The notes under the pieces: generated by a model
The model's database searches: none
Seen by the model: the letters and a program-made list of their open reading frames with translations, nothing else
Told to the model about the DNA's origin: nothing
Shown here: piece after piece, positions 50,574-62,700 of the stretch
How the letters are laid out: each line of letters begins with the position of its first letter
Position numbering within the stretch: position 1 is the stretch's first letter
Assembly (NCBI GenBank): GCA_013397115.1
Contig: VWZW01006279.1
Span: forward strand, 951,752 to 1,015,751
Source: Edolisoma coerulescens
Taxonomy: Eukaryota; Chordata; Aves; Passeriformes; Campephagidae
Length of the DNA: 64,000 nt
Reading direction: 5' to 3'
Translations under genes and position numbers: made by a program

Positions 50574-50602
50574 ATCTCTCTCTCTCTTTTTTTTTTTTTT
50601 TT
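50574..50602. repeat. (TC)n followed by T16
   Basis: A short TC dinucleotide run leads directly into sixteen T. Confidence 0.9.
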
Positions 50603-53264
50603 ATTTTATTGCAACCATCTATACCTTTGCTGGAGTAGAATTGGATGAAACTGGCTAGTCTGAAGAACAGTTGACAGATGACCAACACGTTATTGAAGAG
50701 CTCTGATGAAGGCTGCTTTCATCAAACCCATTGTTTTCCAGGAGGGTTAAACTCCTCTTAATATCAAAGCTATTAGGTTAATCCTCACACAGTAATAGGG
50801 TTTATACCTTTTGTATTGCACCTGTATTGGGTTTGAGGCATGAAACTACTGCCCATAAATGTCTGTTCCAAGAACTTGTATACACCTGTGACTCTAAATG
50901 CCCTGCAGCCTTTGGGGAATCATATTCTGTAGCTTTCTTTAAAATGAAACCAGCTATATCTTAAGGGAATTTTGAACTCTGAAGTTGCTATTAAAATGTC
51001 TCTTGCTTTAAGTGATGCTATGATTTCTCCATGACTTACCAAACAACAAGAGTTGCAATAGGCTCAGGTAATTAGAGCCTTAGTTTAAGTTTCTGCTATG
51101 ATTTAACTTCTGTAAGAGTATACCTTTTATCATCAGTATTTGCTTGGCATCTTTTCATGCAAGTCAGGAAAGATGCTACTAAGCATCTCTTAACTTTTAC
51201 TGCCTTTCAGAGGATGACAGATAATGCTCTGATGAAACCTGGGCACTGAGCTCACGGGGCACTTTGCCAGCATAGCATAGCTTGTTTTGTAGCTATCTGT
51301 GTTTCTAACATGACACGGTATCAGAATGGCAACTACGGACTACAAAGACATGCAGAAACATGCTTTCTGTGTTGGGTGGTTTTTTTTTAGGTCCCTGAAG
51401 TCAGCTTAAACTTCAAATGCATTTTCATCACTAATGTTCTCATTGGGTCTAACAGGAGTCTTAATGGGTCTCTTTGAGAAATGTGCTTGTATATTTTTGA
51501 ATTCGAGTCAATGGGGTAGCCTTCCAATACATTTTTTCAAAGAACTGATATCTTCAAACACAAATGCACAGACAAGCAATATCAAAGAGACTGGAGAGTA
51601 ATAGCCCCACTATATAAATATATGTGCAGCACCCCACGATAAAAATGAAATTAACATCTTTAGGTGTTCTGAAAGTGAGTAGTGGAGAAAGCATGCTCAG
51701 GTGTGCTGCTTGTAGGGTGCTGCTTCTGTGAGAAAGGTAAGACAAAGTTTGCATGCTATTTGCCATCCATACAGGACAAGCTTGGAAAGGAAAAAAAAAC
51801 TTTGGAATTGTTAATGCTACTCTGATGAGACCATGGTGGCAGGTTGCAGCATGCTATAATTTGGCTTTTGGTTTCTTTTTCTTCCTCTCTTCCTGGGAGC
51901 TGTTATTCCTCTGTTGAAGGAAATATTCCAGTGGCATGAGAAAACCCCAGCTGCTTTGCTTTCTGGAAATAGGCAGTTAAATGACTAGTGCATGGATAAA
52001 AAAATGCTGGGATTAAGGATAGCTATCAAGACCCTTGACCTAAAAATATGCTTACAGTTCAAATACATGCACTGAAGGAAGTGACTGAACTGGTTTTATA
52101 AAATAGGTTGCTAACCAGGCTGTGAATCTGCCTTACTGATACAAAGGTTGGAAGTTTACCTCTCAGATAAAACAGGTCAGTGATGAAGTCCTGAAGCCCT
52201 GTTTCTTTGGAACTTGTCCTATGGGACAAAGAAATTCTGAATCCAGCAAACATAGTGTTTCATAGACTTGGAACATAGTGAGACATAGGAAAGCTTCCAA
52301 ATTACCTGCATTATTGAGTGGAAGAATTCTGCATTTTTAAGTAGGTAACTCAGCCAGGTCTGTGTCCATAGATATTCCTGTTGGTAGTAGAAGCTAATTT
52401 TAAGGGGTCAGGTTTGTCAGTGTCCTGACCAAGAACACTTTCAGAATTAAAAACAAACAAAAAACCAACAAAAAACCCCAAAACCCACAAACCAAATTGA
52501 ACACCTTCTTTTCTCCCCAGAAGCCCCACCCCTTTATCTCACTTAGATATGTATCATTTGGCTTCTGCTTGTTTTTTATGCAGACCTTACGCATTTTAAG
52601 TTTTTGCTCTTACATGTATACCCGTGCAAATACTCCTGAACACACTAGGTGTTCCAGATGGTAGTTTCATCTCTCCTATAGTTTATGATTGGTGTGTTTC
52701 AACTGGTTCTGGAGAAGAGATTAAGCAGCAAACAGCTGTATTGTGTTCAGAGCCTGAGGAATTTGAATTTTGCTCATGCCTACTATTTCTTTGCCTCCTC
52801 ATCTTCTATAGATTGGTTCCAATCAAAATTGAACTGCTGAGAACTGGCTGATGATAGTGGCTATAGACAAGATTTTTACATGCTGTTAAAAATGAAAAAA
52901 ACCTTAGAGCACTTGCAAGTACTTAACGTGTGTGGTATGCAAGCAAGAGATCATTTTGTTGCCAAAGGTTTTGGTGCTGAATGCTGCTGTGACTTGATTT
53001 ATATGTGGCTCTTTAAGTTGAAGCAGCTATCCAATCTTGCAAGCTTATTTAAAAGAAAAAAATACAAGTAATATGAATTTGAAGCATGACTTCACTGTCC
53101 TACTTATTTTACATTTGAAATTATTGGTGAAAGTGGTAATGCAGGGTTCTCCTGGAAGGACCTGTGTGTAATCTGACTGAAGTCAGTTACTCTGTAATCA
53201 AACAGCAGACTGGGACTGGTATGCTTGCAGCAAAACTCAATTTACGTTTTCTCTGTTGTGCCAG

Positions 53265-53313
53265 ACAGTGTCCAGCACTTCTAAAAGGAGTGAAATTGTG
53301 AGGAGGCATATTG
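53265..53313 (+). CDS. Candidate small coding exon, 49 nt, unknown protein
   Basis: A strong acceptor (TTTTCTCTGTTGTGCCAG) and a strong donor (ATTG-GTAAGTT) enclose 49 bases. Only one of three frames is open. It starts at phase 0 and reads TVSSTSKRSEIVRRHI plus one base. The serine/threonine and basic composition looks like real protein, for example a phosphorylatable linker, but I cannot assign it. Its phase fits the first frame of the candidate exon at 29757. The short size and lone open frame make chance possible. Confidence 0.4.
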
Positions 53314-53319
53314 GTAAGT

Positions 53320-56300
53320 TGTCCTGTGTTAGTTTTTGGTTCTGTGGATACTGCATAGTGCCTTGACCAGGGTTAGCTCTTGGCAATAGAAGTGGTTTGT
53401 CTCCAGAAGCAAGTGCTCAGACATCCTGGAGCTTACTGAAGTGCCTCCCCATCTGCACAACTGCCACTGCCAGAATGTTCTCTGCTTTCAGATTTAAACT
53501 GATTCACTTTCCTTAATTGAAAGTAATTCATATTTCTAATTTTATGTCATGTCTGTGCCCATGTAATGGAACAGTGCTGTTACAGACATGATAATTAAAA
53601 AGAACCTACGTATTAGTAAAGAGAGAAGAGAAACTGTCTATTAAGGAAAGTAATTAAAACCCTTTGGAAATTTTTAGTATATATTAAATGTTTATTTTTA
53701 AGTGATCCAGCATATACTTTTTTGTTTCCCTAAAAATGAATAAAATATTAATAAATTGTTACTATGAGAAATGTATGGGCAAGAACTTCCTACCTAAAGA
53801 GCAGCTTGGAGTTCAGCAGGTGGTATTGTGACTTTATGGGGAGCTCCTAGACAATGTGTTAATTTTGGAAAGCTGTCCATGTAGATAAGTACTGAACAGT
53901 AAGACACCAACATTTGGGAAAAAAAACCTCTCAAACCTGAGAAATCAGATCCAAATCCATCTTTGAAGGCAGAGGAATGAAGGTTCTGTGGGCACATACC
54001 CAGTGGAGTTCTCCTACTCAGCCTCTGCTCAAAGGTTATGAAGTACAGTTCTCCTTGTGCTGGCAAACCAGTCCAGTGAGTGTGTAGAATTGCTAGGAGT
54101 ATTCTCAAATAGCTGGATTTCATAAGCCTCTAAAGTATGATTTATCTAGACTAAATACATGTGACTGTGCCAAGACAGGCTGAGCCACTTCAGTTCGCTA
54201 GGGGAGGACTAATGATTTCAGCTGTCTTGGTTGCAAACTGCAATTATAATCTTTGTCAGGAGCAAAATGAGCAGATTTTATTACCTGCATTTTTGGAGAG
54301 AGAGAGAACGGAAGTCACTAGATTCCTGTCCTAGAATGAGTAATTTTTGAATTACTGGCCAGGTTTCTTTTTCCTCTTGCAATCCATCAACATCTGGAAC
54401 TATTGTAATAGGCTGCATCCCTCTCTAGTCCTTTAAGTATTTGCTTTAAGACTTTTTTAACAGAATCTTTTTGTGCATACTGATTTTTACTTTTTCATTT
54501 GAAGGCAAAAGAAAACATAGAGAAATTGAGAATAGCCTTTAAAGGATATTTGTCCCATAACTTGCCTGATTTCAATACCAATTTGCAAAACCCATGTTAG
54601 AACACATCAGTTTTGAGTACAGTTGTTCAACTGTGCTGCAAAAATGAATGTTGTTCTTGAATTTGCATGATTCATCATTTGGTTATTGTCTTACTGAATT
54701 GATCCCAATGAAAGGATGAGGTTTTCCGATTCGCTTTCATTTTAGATGTGGTGTGTCAAGTCAAGAGATTAAGCACTTCTTGTTAATGTGCTCTCTTCCC
54801 CTCCAAACCTCAAGCAAAAAACCAAAACCTTGGATGTTCTTCTTAAGGGCAAAAGCAAATGATCATCTTGGAGTCATTCTAGTACAATTAATGGCATAAA
54901 AAGTTACAGCCAAAATTTTATTCAAGACATCAATGTGTCTGCTTACTGAGGAAGAATCTGGCGCCCGTATCTACGAAGTGATCAGCTACTGATACAAATT
55001 CCTTCTCCCTGCTCCCAAAGTTACTGTGTGCCACTCTTCCTCTATACAAAGACGATTTGCTTTTCATGTAATAATGAAGAATAATGTTTTAACAGACAAA
55101 GGCATTTCTAGTGTATTATTGTGCTGTCTTTTGAGTAGCACTAGATGCTGGGAAAAATGGTAATTCACAGTGTGAATGCTTCTCAGCAGCAACATGGGTA
55201 AGAACTGAGCATGTACAGTCTATGTTGCATAAGGTACAATGGTGAACATTGTGGGAGAGAGAAAAGTCCAAATTATAGCTCTTGCTGATGGCCAAGATAG
55301 CAGCCTTTTGCAATTCATTAAGACAAAGACAGCCCAAACAAAATCCAAAATATTGTCCCTCAAAATGTGTATATCACTGAATTTAGTAACAATATGTTCA
55401 TTTTTAGTGTTTGCAAATTCATGTAAAAATACACAGCAATATTGCTGAAACACCTGTGTTCCTCTGCTTTTCCTTGTAAACTGATACAAGGCACAGGTGG
55501 CTTCTCATTAACTTATTTCACACAAATATAAATATGCTGCACAGTTTCTCTTGCTGTAACTACATAATCCAGGAAACATGATTGCTACTGATTTAATGTA
55601 ATCAGTGTTGTGAGGGGATCATTCTGAGCTCTCTGTGAATGGCTCTATTCTGAGGGGATTTACACCCCATGTAAATCTGATTTAAATGGGAGAGTGGTGG
55701 AATGTGGCTTTCCTATTTAACCTATGCAAAAATCTATATTCTCCCACCTAGGTTTCTCACTGTGTGATGGGATACTCAGCTGGTACGTAGTGGGGGAGGG
55801 GAAGAACACAAGTCCAATAAGGACAGGGAAAGTAGGTAAGGGACTATCTCAAACAGGGAAGTTATACATTTTGATTCAATATTCTGATATTCTTATCAAG
55901 GCTTTCCAGAATGTGACACTGACTCAAACCGCAAACAATAAGGAGAAAACAGGAAACATGTATCAATGTCTTTGTTGTTCTGCAATGGTTTCTTTTTTTT
56001 TAAAGGACCAATGTTACAGCAGAAATAAAAAATCTAGAAGAAAAGCAGCAAGCCATCTTAAGATGTAATAGCAAATGCATTTTAAAAAAATTATTGTAGT
56101 ATTTAAAAGATATATTTCTGTTTAAATTTATTGAACTATAGCCAAATTTATTCAATTAAGATAATACACTTCAAGGTTAACTACCATTTGCTGTTCACTT
56201 AGGCAAGCTATTGTACAGTTATGTAAATTTCATGAACAGAGACACGACTTGAGTGTCTTAATTACAAGCAAAAAGTGTCATTTAAATATGAATAAGTGAA

Positions 56301-58900
56301 TAGTTGCCTGTATTTCCTGTTCACATTCTGCTGTCATCTTTAAGACCAAGAGCTAACTAGCCATCTATATTGTGCTTTCAGTTTTTCCTTCTGTCTCTAA
56401 AATGAAGAAAAAAAAAAAAGAACCACCACAACAAAGCCTGTCATATAAATGCATGTAAAGCAGATGATGCGGGAATGTCCTACTCTTAGAGTTGTTATTA
56501 GCACAGTGAATTTTAATTTACTGAGATCACAATGAATAGCAGTAAATATGCAGCATTTTCTGTGGATTTTGCTGCATTTCAATATGATATCTATATTCAA
56601 ATTGTACAATCTATAACTTACTTGTAAGCTCTTTTCATAGTTACTTTCTGACAAGCCTGCTAAGGGCTTATTTTGTATGCTTCTATTTTCAGTGCTAAGA
56701 CCTATTATGAATTCTTCGCATTTATTTATATACACATAGTTATGTTCAAAATAGTCTGTCTCCTTTTTAATTTATAGCCAGTCTAAATCAAATTTTATGT
56801 AACAAAAAGTTTGGTAGCAATATTCCCTCCTCGTCTTTACGACCGAATCCCCTGTGTTCCTGCCGTGCTGATAGTTCAGGATTTTTTTCCCATTGTTTTG
56901 ATTTGTTTGTCTCTCCAAAAATGACCTAGAAAGAAATCTGTTGTTAATCACATATCAACGAGGGAGGGATGATTAGTTAATAAAAACCATGCCTTGTGTC
57001 TGTGGACCAAATGGCTAACTCTGGTTCTCAGTGTGCACAGGGTCTTGAAAGACTGTTCCCATCCCTCAGTGATGTAGCTGCAGCTCTCCCCGAGGAATGA
57101 GAAGTTCACTATTCACTCTGTGCTTGCATCACCCTTTCCAACATGTTCCCACTGATACATTAAAGGAATTAATTGCTCATAATGATCTCACCATCTGTTA
57201 ACAGAGGTTCATACCTACAGGCTGGTGGCATGTGGTGGTCCTATTCAGAAATCAATAGGCAATGCTGGGGGAACGCTTTCCCACATTGCCTTCCATTGCA
57301 CTCTGAAAAGGGGAGGAGAGCTCAGTGTTGGCCATCTGCTCCTTGTCTTTCTGTGCGAGAGACCTTGATGCAGTCCAGCCTGGCTCTGATCTGACTCCAG
57401 TCTGATTGGAATGTGGCTGATCTGAGAGCCTCTCAAAGCTGTGAAAGTGAGTCAAAAGGAGATCCCCATTGTCCAGCGGGGCTGAAAGAAAATGATCACT
57501 TTAAAATTCATAACTCCCAGGTGCCCGCCATCTATTCATGGGAAAAACTCTCTGAACTTCTCTTCATTAAAAAGAGAGGGAGTCCAGCTAAAAAGAGAGA
57601 AAAGGAAGTAGTTTGTGGGAAATGTGCAAGGGATTTCAGGCTAAACAAATGAGGAATTTGAAATTTTTACTTGTATTAAAGGAACCGTGTAAGGAAAGGG
57701 AAGCATTTGTAAAAGCAGGGCCTCTGCTTCAGGGGCCCTTCCCTGGGGTCCTTTAGCAAAATAAAAAGGCTTTTCCCACCGCCCCCCCATACCATCCCCC
57801 CCCAGGAGTTTTTCCTCCCTTTTTCTCTTTCTTACCTGTGTAAATGAGGGTAGGAATAGTACATGAATTAGGCTGTCCCTGATTTATGTGATAAATTAGA
57901 ATACATTCAGTTTGCCCACCTCTCCTGTATGTATTTTATTGTTTAGGTTACATAGAAAGCTGACCTGATAACAAATGTAAACTGAAGCTGAATATCCTCA
58001 TGAAGAATTAGTCTAGCGAGGGAGTGGAAGGGCTGTCAGCCTGCTGCCTAAACTCTTCCCTGCCCCCATGTCTTGTAATCTAAGGATTTACCATATCACA
58101 GGAGGGATTTTGGGCTTCTTCCCCTCCCCCACTTTCTCCATCTTTTACTTCCTCTGAATGTGAGATAGTGCTGAATCTTTCCTCGTTCCTCAGACACATC
58201 ACATGTGCTTCCCAATTCTGTGCTTTTGCACAGGGCCTCGCAATATCTGGGGTGGATTTATGCTTATTCCTACAATGTGAGATGTCTTTTCCCTCTGATA
58301 GTGTTCACGTGGCCAGAGGTAAGGAAGATGGGGAGGACTTTGCCTTCTTAAGGCAAGAGTGGATGGTTTTGACAACTCTTCATCCAACTACCTCTTCAAC
58401 AAAGGCTGTTGAATTACTCCTGGCAATTCCAGTTCAGAGCCTGTAGTTGTAGACTGACTATTGAATATCTTTCAGAAATATCCAGTTTCAGTTCAATGAT
58501 TTCCAGGAGATTCATCCATTGGGAAACTGCATAGGTATTCATCTGTGACCTTTTTCCAGTTTAGGGTACCCATTTCTTGTCCTGTCCTTTGCGACTACTG
58601 GTGTTAGACATATTTGATGCCTGATAGCAAGAAGTAAGCCACACGGTGTGTCTGATGGCACATGTATTTGCTGTCAGGATATAGTCACTTATCTCCCACC
58701 AAAACTGTTTGTGTAGTTCTTGATGTGACACTGACCTGCCCTCCCTGTTCCAGGAGTCTCTTACCTTATGATGCACCCCTCTCCTTCATTTTCCCCTCTT
58801 ATCATATAGTTTGTTGAAGAGAATGATGGTGTACAGCACCTTTTGATTTTTCTTTGAGCTCAAAGTGGTTATAAACTTTCCCTCTGGGATGTTGCTCTGT
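53320..58900. other. AT-rich stretch, no confirmed gene
   Basis: No mobile element recognised. Contains an exon-like segment at about 55753-55828 (acceptor CTCCCACCTAG, donor GTAG-GTAAGG, one open frame), a weaker one before 55201 and a repeat-free candidate regulatory patch at 57440-57660. 57720-57830 is C-rich low complexity. Confidence 0.4.
57440..57660. promoter_or_regulatory. Candidate conserved non-coding element
   Basis: A repeat-free patch of mixed composition, open in one + strand frame for 79 codons. It carries CCATTGT (SOX-type core), CAGGTG (E-box), CGCCATCT (YY1-like) and an exact 11-base direct repeat TAAAAAGAGAG at 57568 and 57589, a 21-base spacing equal to two helical turns. 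These features suggest regulatory DNA, but coding cannot be excluded. Confidence 0.25.
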
Positions 58901-58921
58901 CCACCCCAACTTGCCTTTTAG

Positions 58922-58992
58922 ATATCTTTGAGGTGGAGCCAGCTGCCTCTGATCACTATTCCTCTTGTTTATTCAGGAGTCTGGGAGGACTG
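58922..58992 (+). other. Exon-like segment, + strand
   Basis: A good acceptor (CCACCCCAACTTGCCTTTTAG) and the donor GACTG-GTAAGC bound 71 bases with two open frames, one reading IFEVEPAASDHYSSCLFRSL and ending at phase 0. It lies only about 60 bases from a - strand exon candidate, so at most one of the two is likely real. Confidence 0.2.
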
Positions 58993-59053
58993 GTAAGCAA
59001 TGTTCAGGTTTTCTTCTTACCCAGAAATTGCTGAAGAAGTAGGCAGCCCTCAC

Positions 59054-59282
59054 CAAAACCTGAGAAGCAATGTCCCAGCAGACAAGAATGCTTGTCTTGT
59101 AATTTCACGATAACATGATGCATCTCTATTATCTACTTTTAATGTCTGCTCTAGCTCTTCCTTGGAATCGTTTTCAGTTTCAAAGATGTTGTTTATGTGT
59201 CTTCCCTCTATATCTTCGGTGTCGTTGGATGTATATTCATCAGAAGCACTCTTCTCACCATAACCAGAGTCACTCTGGATTT
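59054..59282 (-). CDS. Candidate coding exon or decayed gene piece, acidic unknown protein
   Basis: On the - strand an acceptor-like TCAATTGTTTCCAG precedes an open segment ending at TTTTG-GTGAGG, a plausible donor. Only 229 bases, starting with two leading bases, lie between. The peptide is strikingly non-random: it contains SDSGYGEKSASDEYTSNDTE, then DIEGRHINN, ETENDSKEELEQTLKVDN. It is rich in acidic and serine residues, hydrophilic, without membrane segments, as in disordered cytoplasmic or scaffold regions. The DSG triplet is followed by GYGEKS, so it does not match the full beta-TrCP degron. Further leftward, 58561-58776 on the same strand is open again in another frame. I do not recognise the family. 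It could be an exon, or a fragment of a decayed gene copy. Confidence 0.35.
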
Positions 59283-59568
59283 CTGGAAACAATTGAGCAG
59301 CACCTGACCCTGGCTTATCTTGTGGGGTTGGGAGGTTATGTTGCAAGTCACATTTAACAACCCACTTTCAAACAAACAAGCAAAACGCCCAAACCCCAGC
59401 CTTCAAGACCAATGAAAAATGAGAGCTTCCAGCAGTTTACAAAATGTGCGAATGCTGTGTGTAAATAGTGCCTACCCAACAGATCCGATAGCCACCAAGG
59501 CAGATGATCAGCATTTGGAGGAGGTATGATCACCCTTAGGGAGGCTGTTCAAACTGATCTTGGGGACC

Positions 59569-59790
59569 ATAGAATCATTAAGGTTGGAAAAGGCCTCCAA
59601 GCTCATCAAGTCCAACCTTCAACTGAGTCCCACCATAGTGTCTATACCATATCATGAAGTGCCATGTAGACTTGTTTTTTGCACATTTACAGGGAGGGTG
59701 ACTACTCCACTTCTCTTGGCAGCCTGTTCCAATGTTGAACCAGTCTTTCAGTGGAGAAATTTTTCCTAATATCCAGCTTGAGCCTCCCAA
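59569..59790 (-). mobile_element. CR1 LINE 3' end fragment, antisense
   Basis: ATAGAATCATTAAGGTTGGAAAAGGCCTCCAAGCTCATCAAGTCCAACC marks the reversed CR1 3' end, continuing through TTCTTGGCAGCCTGTTCCAATG-type sequence and AATTTTTCCTAATATCCAGC to about 59790. It is only about 220 bases, all from the 3' untranslated end and the last ORF2 codons. Confidence 0.92.
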
Positions 59791-59799
59791 AATATGTCA

Positions 59800-62700
59800 A
59801 ATTCACAAAAAAAAAAAAAGTTGTTTACTACTTCAGTTATCTGATGCTGAGATAGTATAAAACTGTGCATGAATTAATGTTTGAAAAGTGGTATATTAAA
59901 GACCGCTGTGAGAACTGGCATTCAAACACCAGTGCTAAAGCTAGGAGAGGGATCCACAAGGGAGGAATTTGGCAGCAAAGAGTGCGTGATGATCACAGAT
60001 GGGGAGGAGAAAGCAAGGGACTCATAATATCAAGGCTATGATTCTGTGCTCATGACTTTTGAGGAGCCGATACAATGTAGAGATTGCACAACATGGTACT
60101 GCTCAGCTTCATTCATTTCCAGAATGTGCTTCATCTCTGTTGTACAATTCAAATGTTTGCACTGGAATACTTTAGGAAGATCTGTTAAAATCATCTGTAG
60201 GGTTTGGGTTTTTTTTTAATACTTTGCAAATTTGTGTGTTTTTGAAATTATTTCTCTGGGGTTTTTAAATAATGATGATAATATTGAGAGAATACTATCA
60301 AGAATATAGCTAGGTAAACACTTCCTTCAGCACAACTGAAGGGTAGTGGCCACAGTAGGAGCACAAACCTCAAAAGCAAATGATATAAAGACATGAATCA
60401 GATCTATCATTGCTGGAATAGTAATGTGCAGTCACAGCTAAAGATCATGCATCTGCTATTAAAGGTAGGGGCATATGCTGTTCGGTCTGGTAAATTAAGT
60501 TTCAGCTTATATGTTTGTGGTTTGTTGGTTTGTTTTGGTTTTGTTGTTTTCAATTTTTTTCTATTTTTTTTTTTTAACTAGTGTATCAGTAATAAACTTG
60601 AGGAGGCTTTTGAATGAGGTAGATTTTCTTTGGGGCATAAATATAATCTCATCCTGCCTTTAACTATTTTTTCATAGTAAACACTTCACTTAAGAGGCAG
60701 AATAATCCTGTGATCATGACAGAAAATTTGAGATGTAAATGTGCCATACAAGTGCTTTAACATAAAATCTAATGTATGGAGTTTTACAATACTGTTCAAA
60801 GGAGCAGACATGGGAAGAATTCCCAGGAATGTCATTCCCAGAATCTGAGACACCTACCACTTTGAGAAAATGCCATGTGGTGATGCTTTGCTGTCAGTAA
60901 ACACTGTACAGGTTGCCTTGGAGAATCTGCTTGCTGTCTTCCCTACTTTGCCTGTGAGGCGCTTCTCCGTCTCTTGTTAACAGAACCTATACAAGGCACT
61001 CAGGCACAGTTCTCAAGTGTAGAAAGACACATAAGGATCAGCACTTCTGGGGATTTTTCAAGGACACTGAAGTGGGTGAAGTGTTGTTGAATTCCCTTTG
61101 ACTTTGTACTCTCCCTTGTAAAACCAGCATCTGTGGGCCTCCACCTCTCTGCCCTGAATGTGCTGAACTTTTGTATCAAATTCTTTCACCTGGGGTAGGA
61201 TGGAGGAAGCACAACACTGCAGGGGAGTCCGTGGTCAGGATATTGGCTTAAGATATATGACTTGTGTTTATTGCCTTCCATAACCCCAGAGAAGTGACCA
61301 AGATGACCACTTTTTCTGCCTTTTTTTCTTTTTATGGTAAAATTTTTTTATGCTTGTTACTAGTATAAGCTGTAACAGCTCCAACAAGAACATTTGAAAG
61401 GGGAGATACTTGGTTAGATGGTCTTGTTGCTGTGAAACAGCCAGCTAGGCTGAGGGCTTGAATCTGGGTATGCAGCCCAACTGAGTTTCCTAATTATTAG
61501 GCTTTAATAAGATTGGGGTGAGCAGAAAGATCACCAGTGAGGAATGGCATCTGGACTTGTGACACCTTCTGAGTGACTGCATTTTGTTGAATGAAAAATG
61601 TGAGTTTAGTGAGAAAATTTCACACAAGCTCTGTTCCAAGTCAGTTCACAGTAAAATGCTGTGTGCATAAGCTACAACTTAAAGTGTGAACAACAGTCAG
61701 GCTTGAGCTCCTTTCCATTCTTCTCTTCTTCCTTAGCTGTGCACTTTGAATGACAGAGAGAAGATGGGGAAATGATGAAAATGTGCAGCTCTGTATTTGA
61801 TATTTCAAAGGCTGTTAACTTACTCAAAACAAATTTCTTTTGGAATGTACAAAGGGTATTTAATTTCAGCTTTAAATCCCTGCCGTGTTCTGTGGTTCTC
61901 ATTTTATTTTGATCTTTGTGATGACTATGAGAACAACTGGTACCTTTCCTCTCTTTCCCTTGCTCTTGAGTGTCAACACTTGGGTGATGGAGCCCAAGCT
62001 TTTTGCTTTTAAATAAAAAATAAAACTTTATGCATTAAAGTTAAAGCTTTAAGTGTAGGAAAACTTGTAGTGATTAAAATGTATTTCTAATTAAAACTTT
62101 TGAATTCTTTACATTAGTTTCCATGGATTTTGATGTCTGAGGGTGTACCTTGCATGTGTTTTTCACTCTGTATGTACACAGCAAGTGACCAGTATTACCT
62201 TAATCTGAAATACAGCTTTTGATTGGCAGGTGTCAATAAATTTGTGAAAGCATTGAGGTGTTTGTGGTAACTTGATAATTGTAGCAGTTTGTTAGGTTAG
62301 TTCAAAGTCAGAATTATTATTTGGGAAAAGAGAGGCTATAGGCTGAATTGTTCTATAAGAAAACAGAGTAATGAACCAAAATTGTAAAATGTTTGGGATT
62401 TTTTTTTCTCAAACTCAATTTGTGGCAGGGAATGACTTTATAAACTTGTGTATAATATTGTTGTGGAAGTGAAGTATAAAACACATACAAGTGTAAATAA
62501 ATTGTGTAATCTTGCACTTATTTTATATAGATATATTCATTTAAAGAATGTTTTCAAGAAAATAAGTCATTGATTTTATTCCATTTTATTCACATTCAAA
62601 AGCAGCTCACGTGATTTTGCTTGCAGTTGGGAGGAAATGTTTTCTCTGGTCTAGCATCTGCATTGGATCCACCTAAATTCAGCTTGAAGGGTCAAAGTTT

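Larger units (their letters stand above)
37750..53260. other. AT-rich stretch, no confirmed gene
   Basis: Contains very strong acceptor-like tracts without paired donors (38760, 47831), a candidate - strand terminal exon at 39880-40060, a TAATTA pair at 40414-40448, an A16 run at 42099, tandem RUNX cores at 44699, a GC-richer patch at 48150-48720, a possible ancient CR1 scrap at about 49405-49460 and the assembly gap. Otherwise intron-like. Confidence 0.4.
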
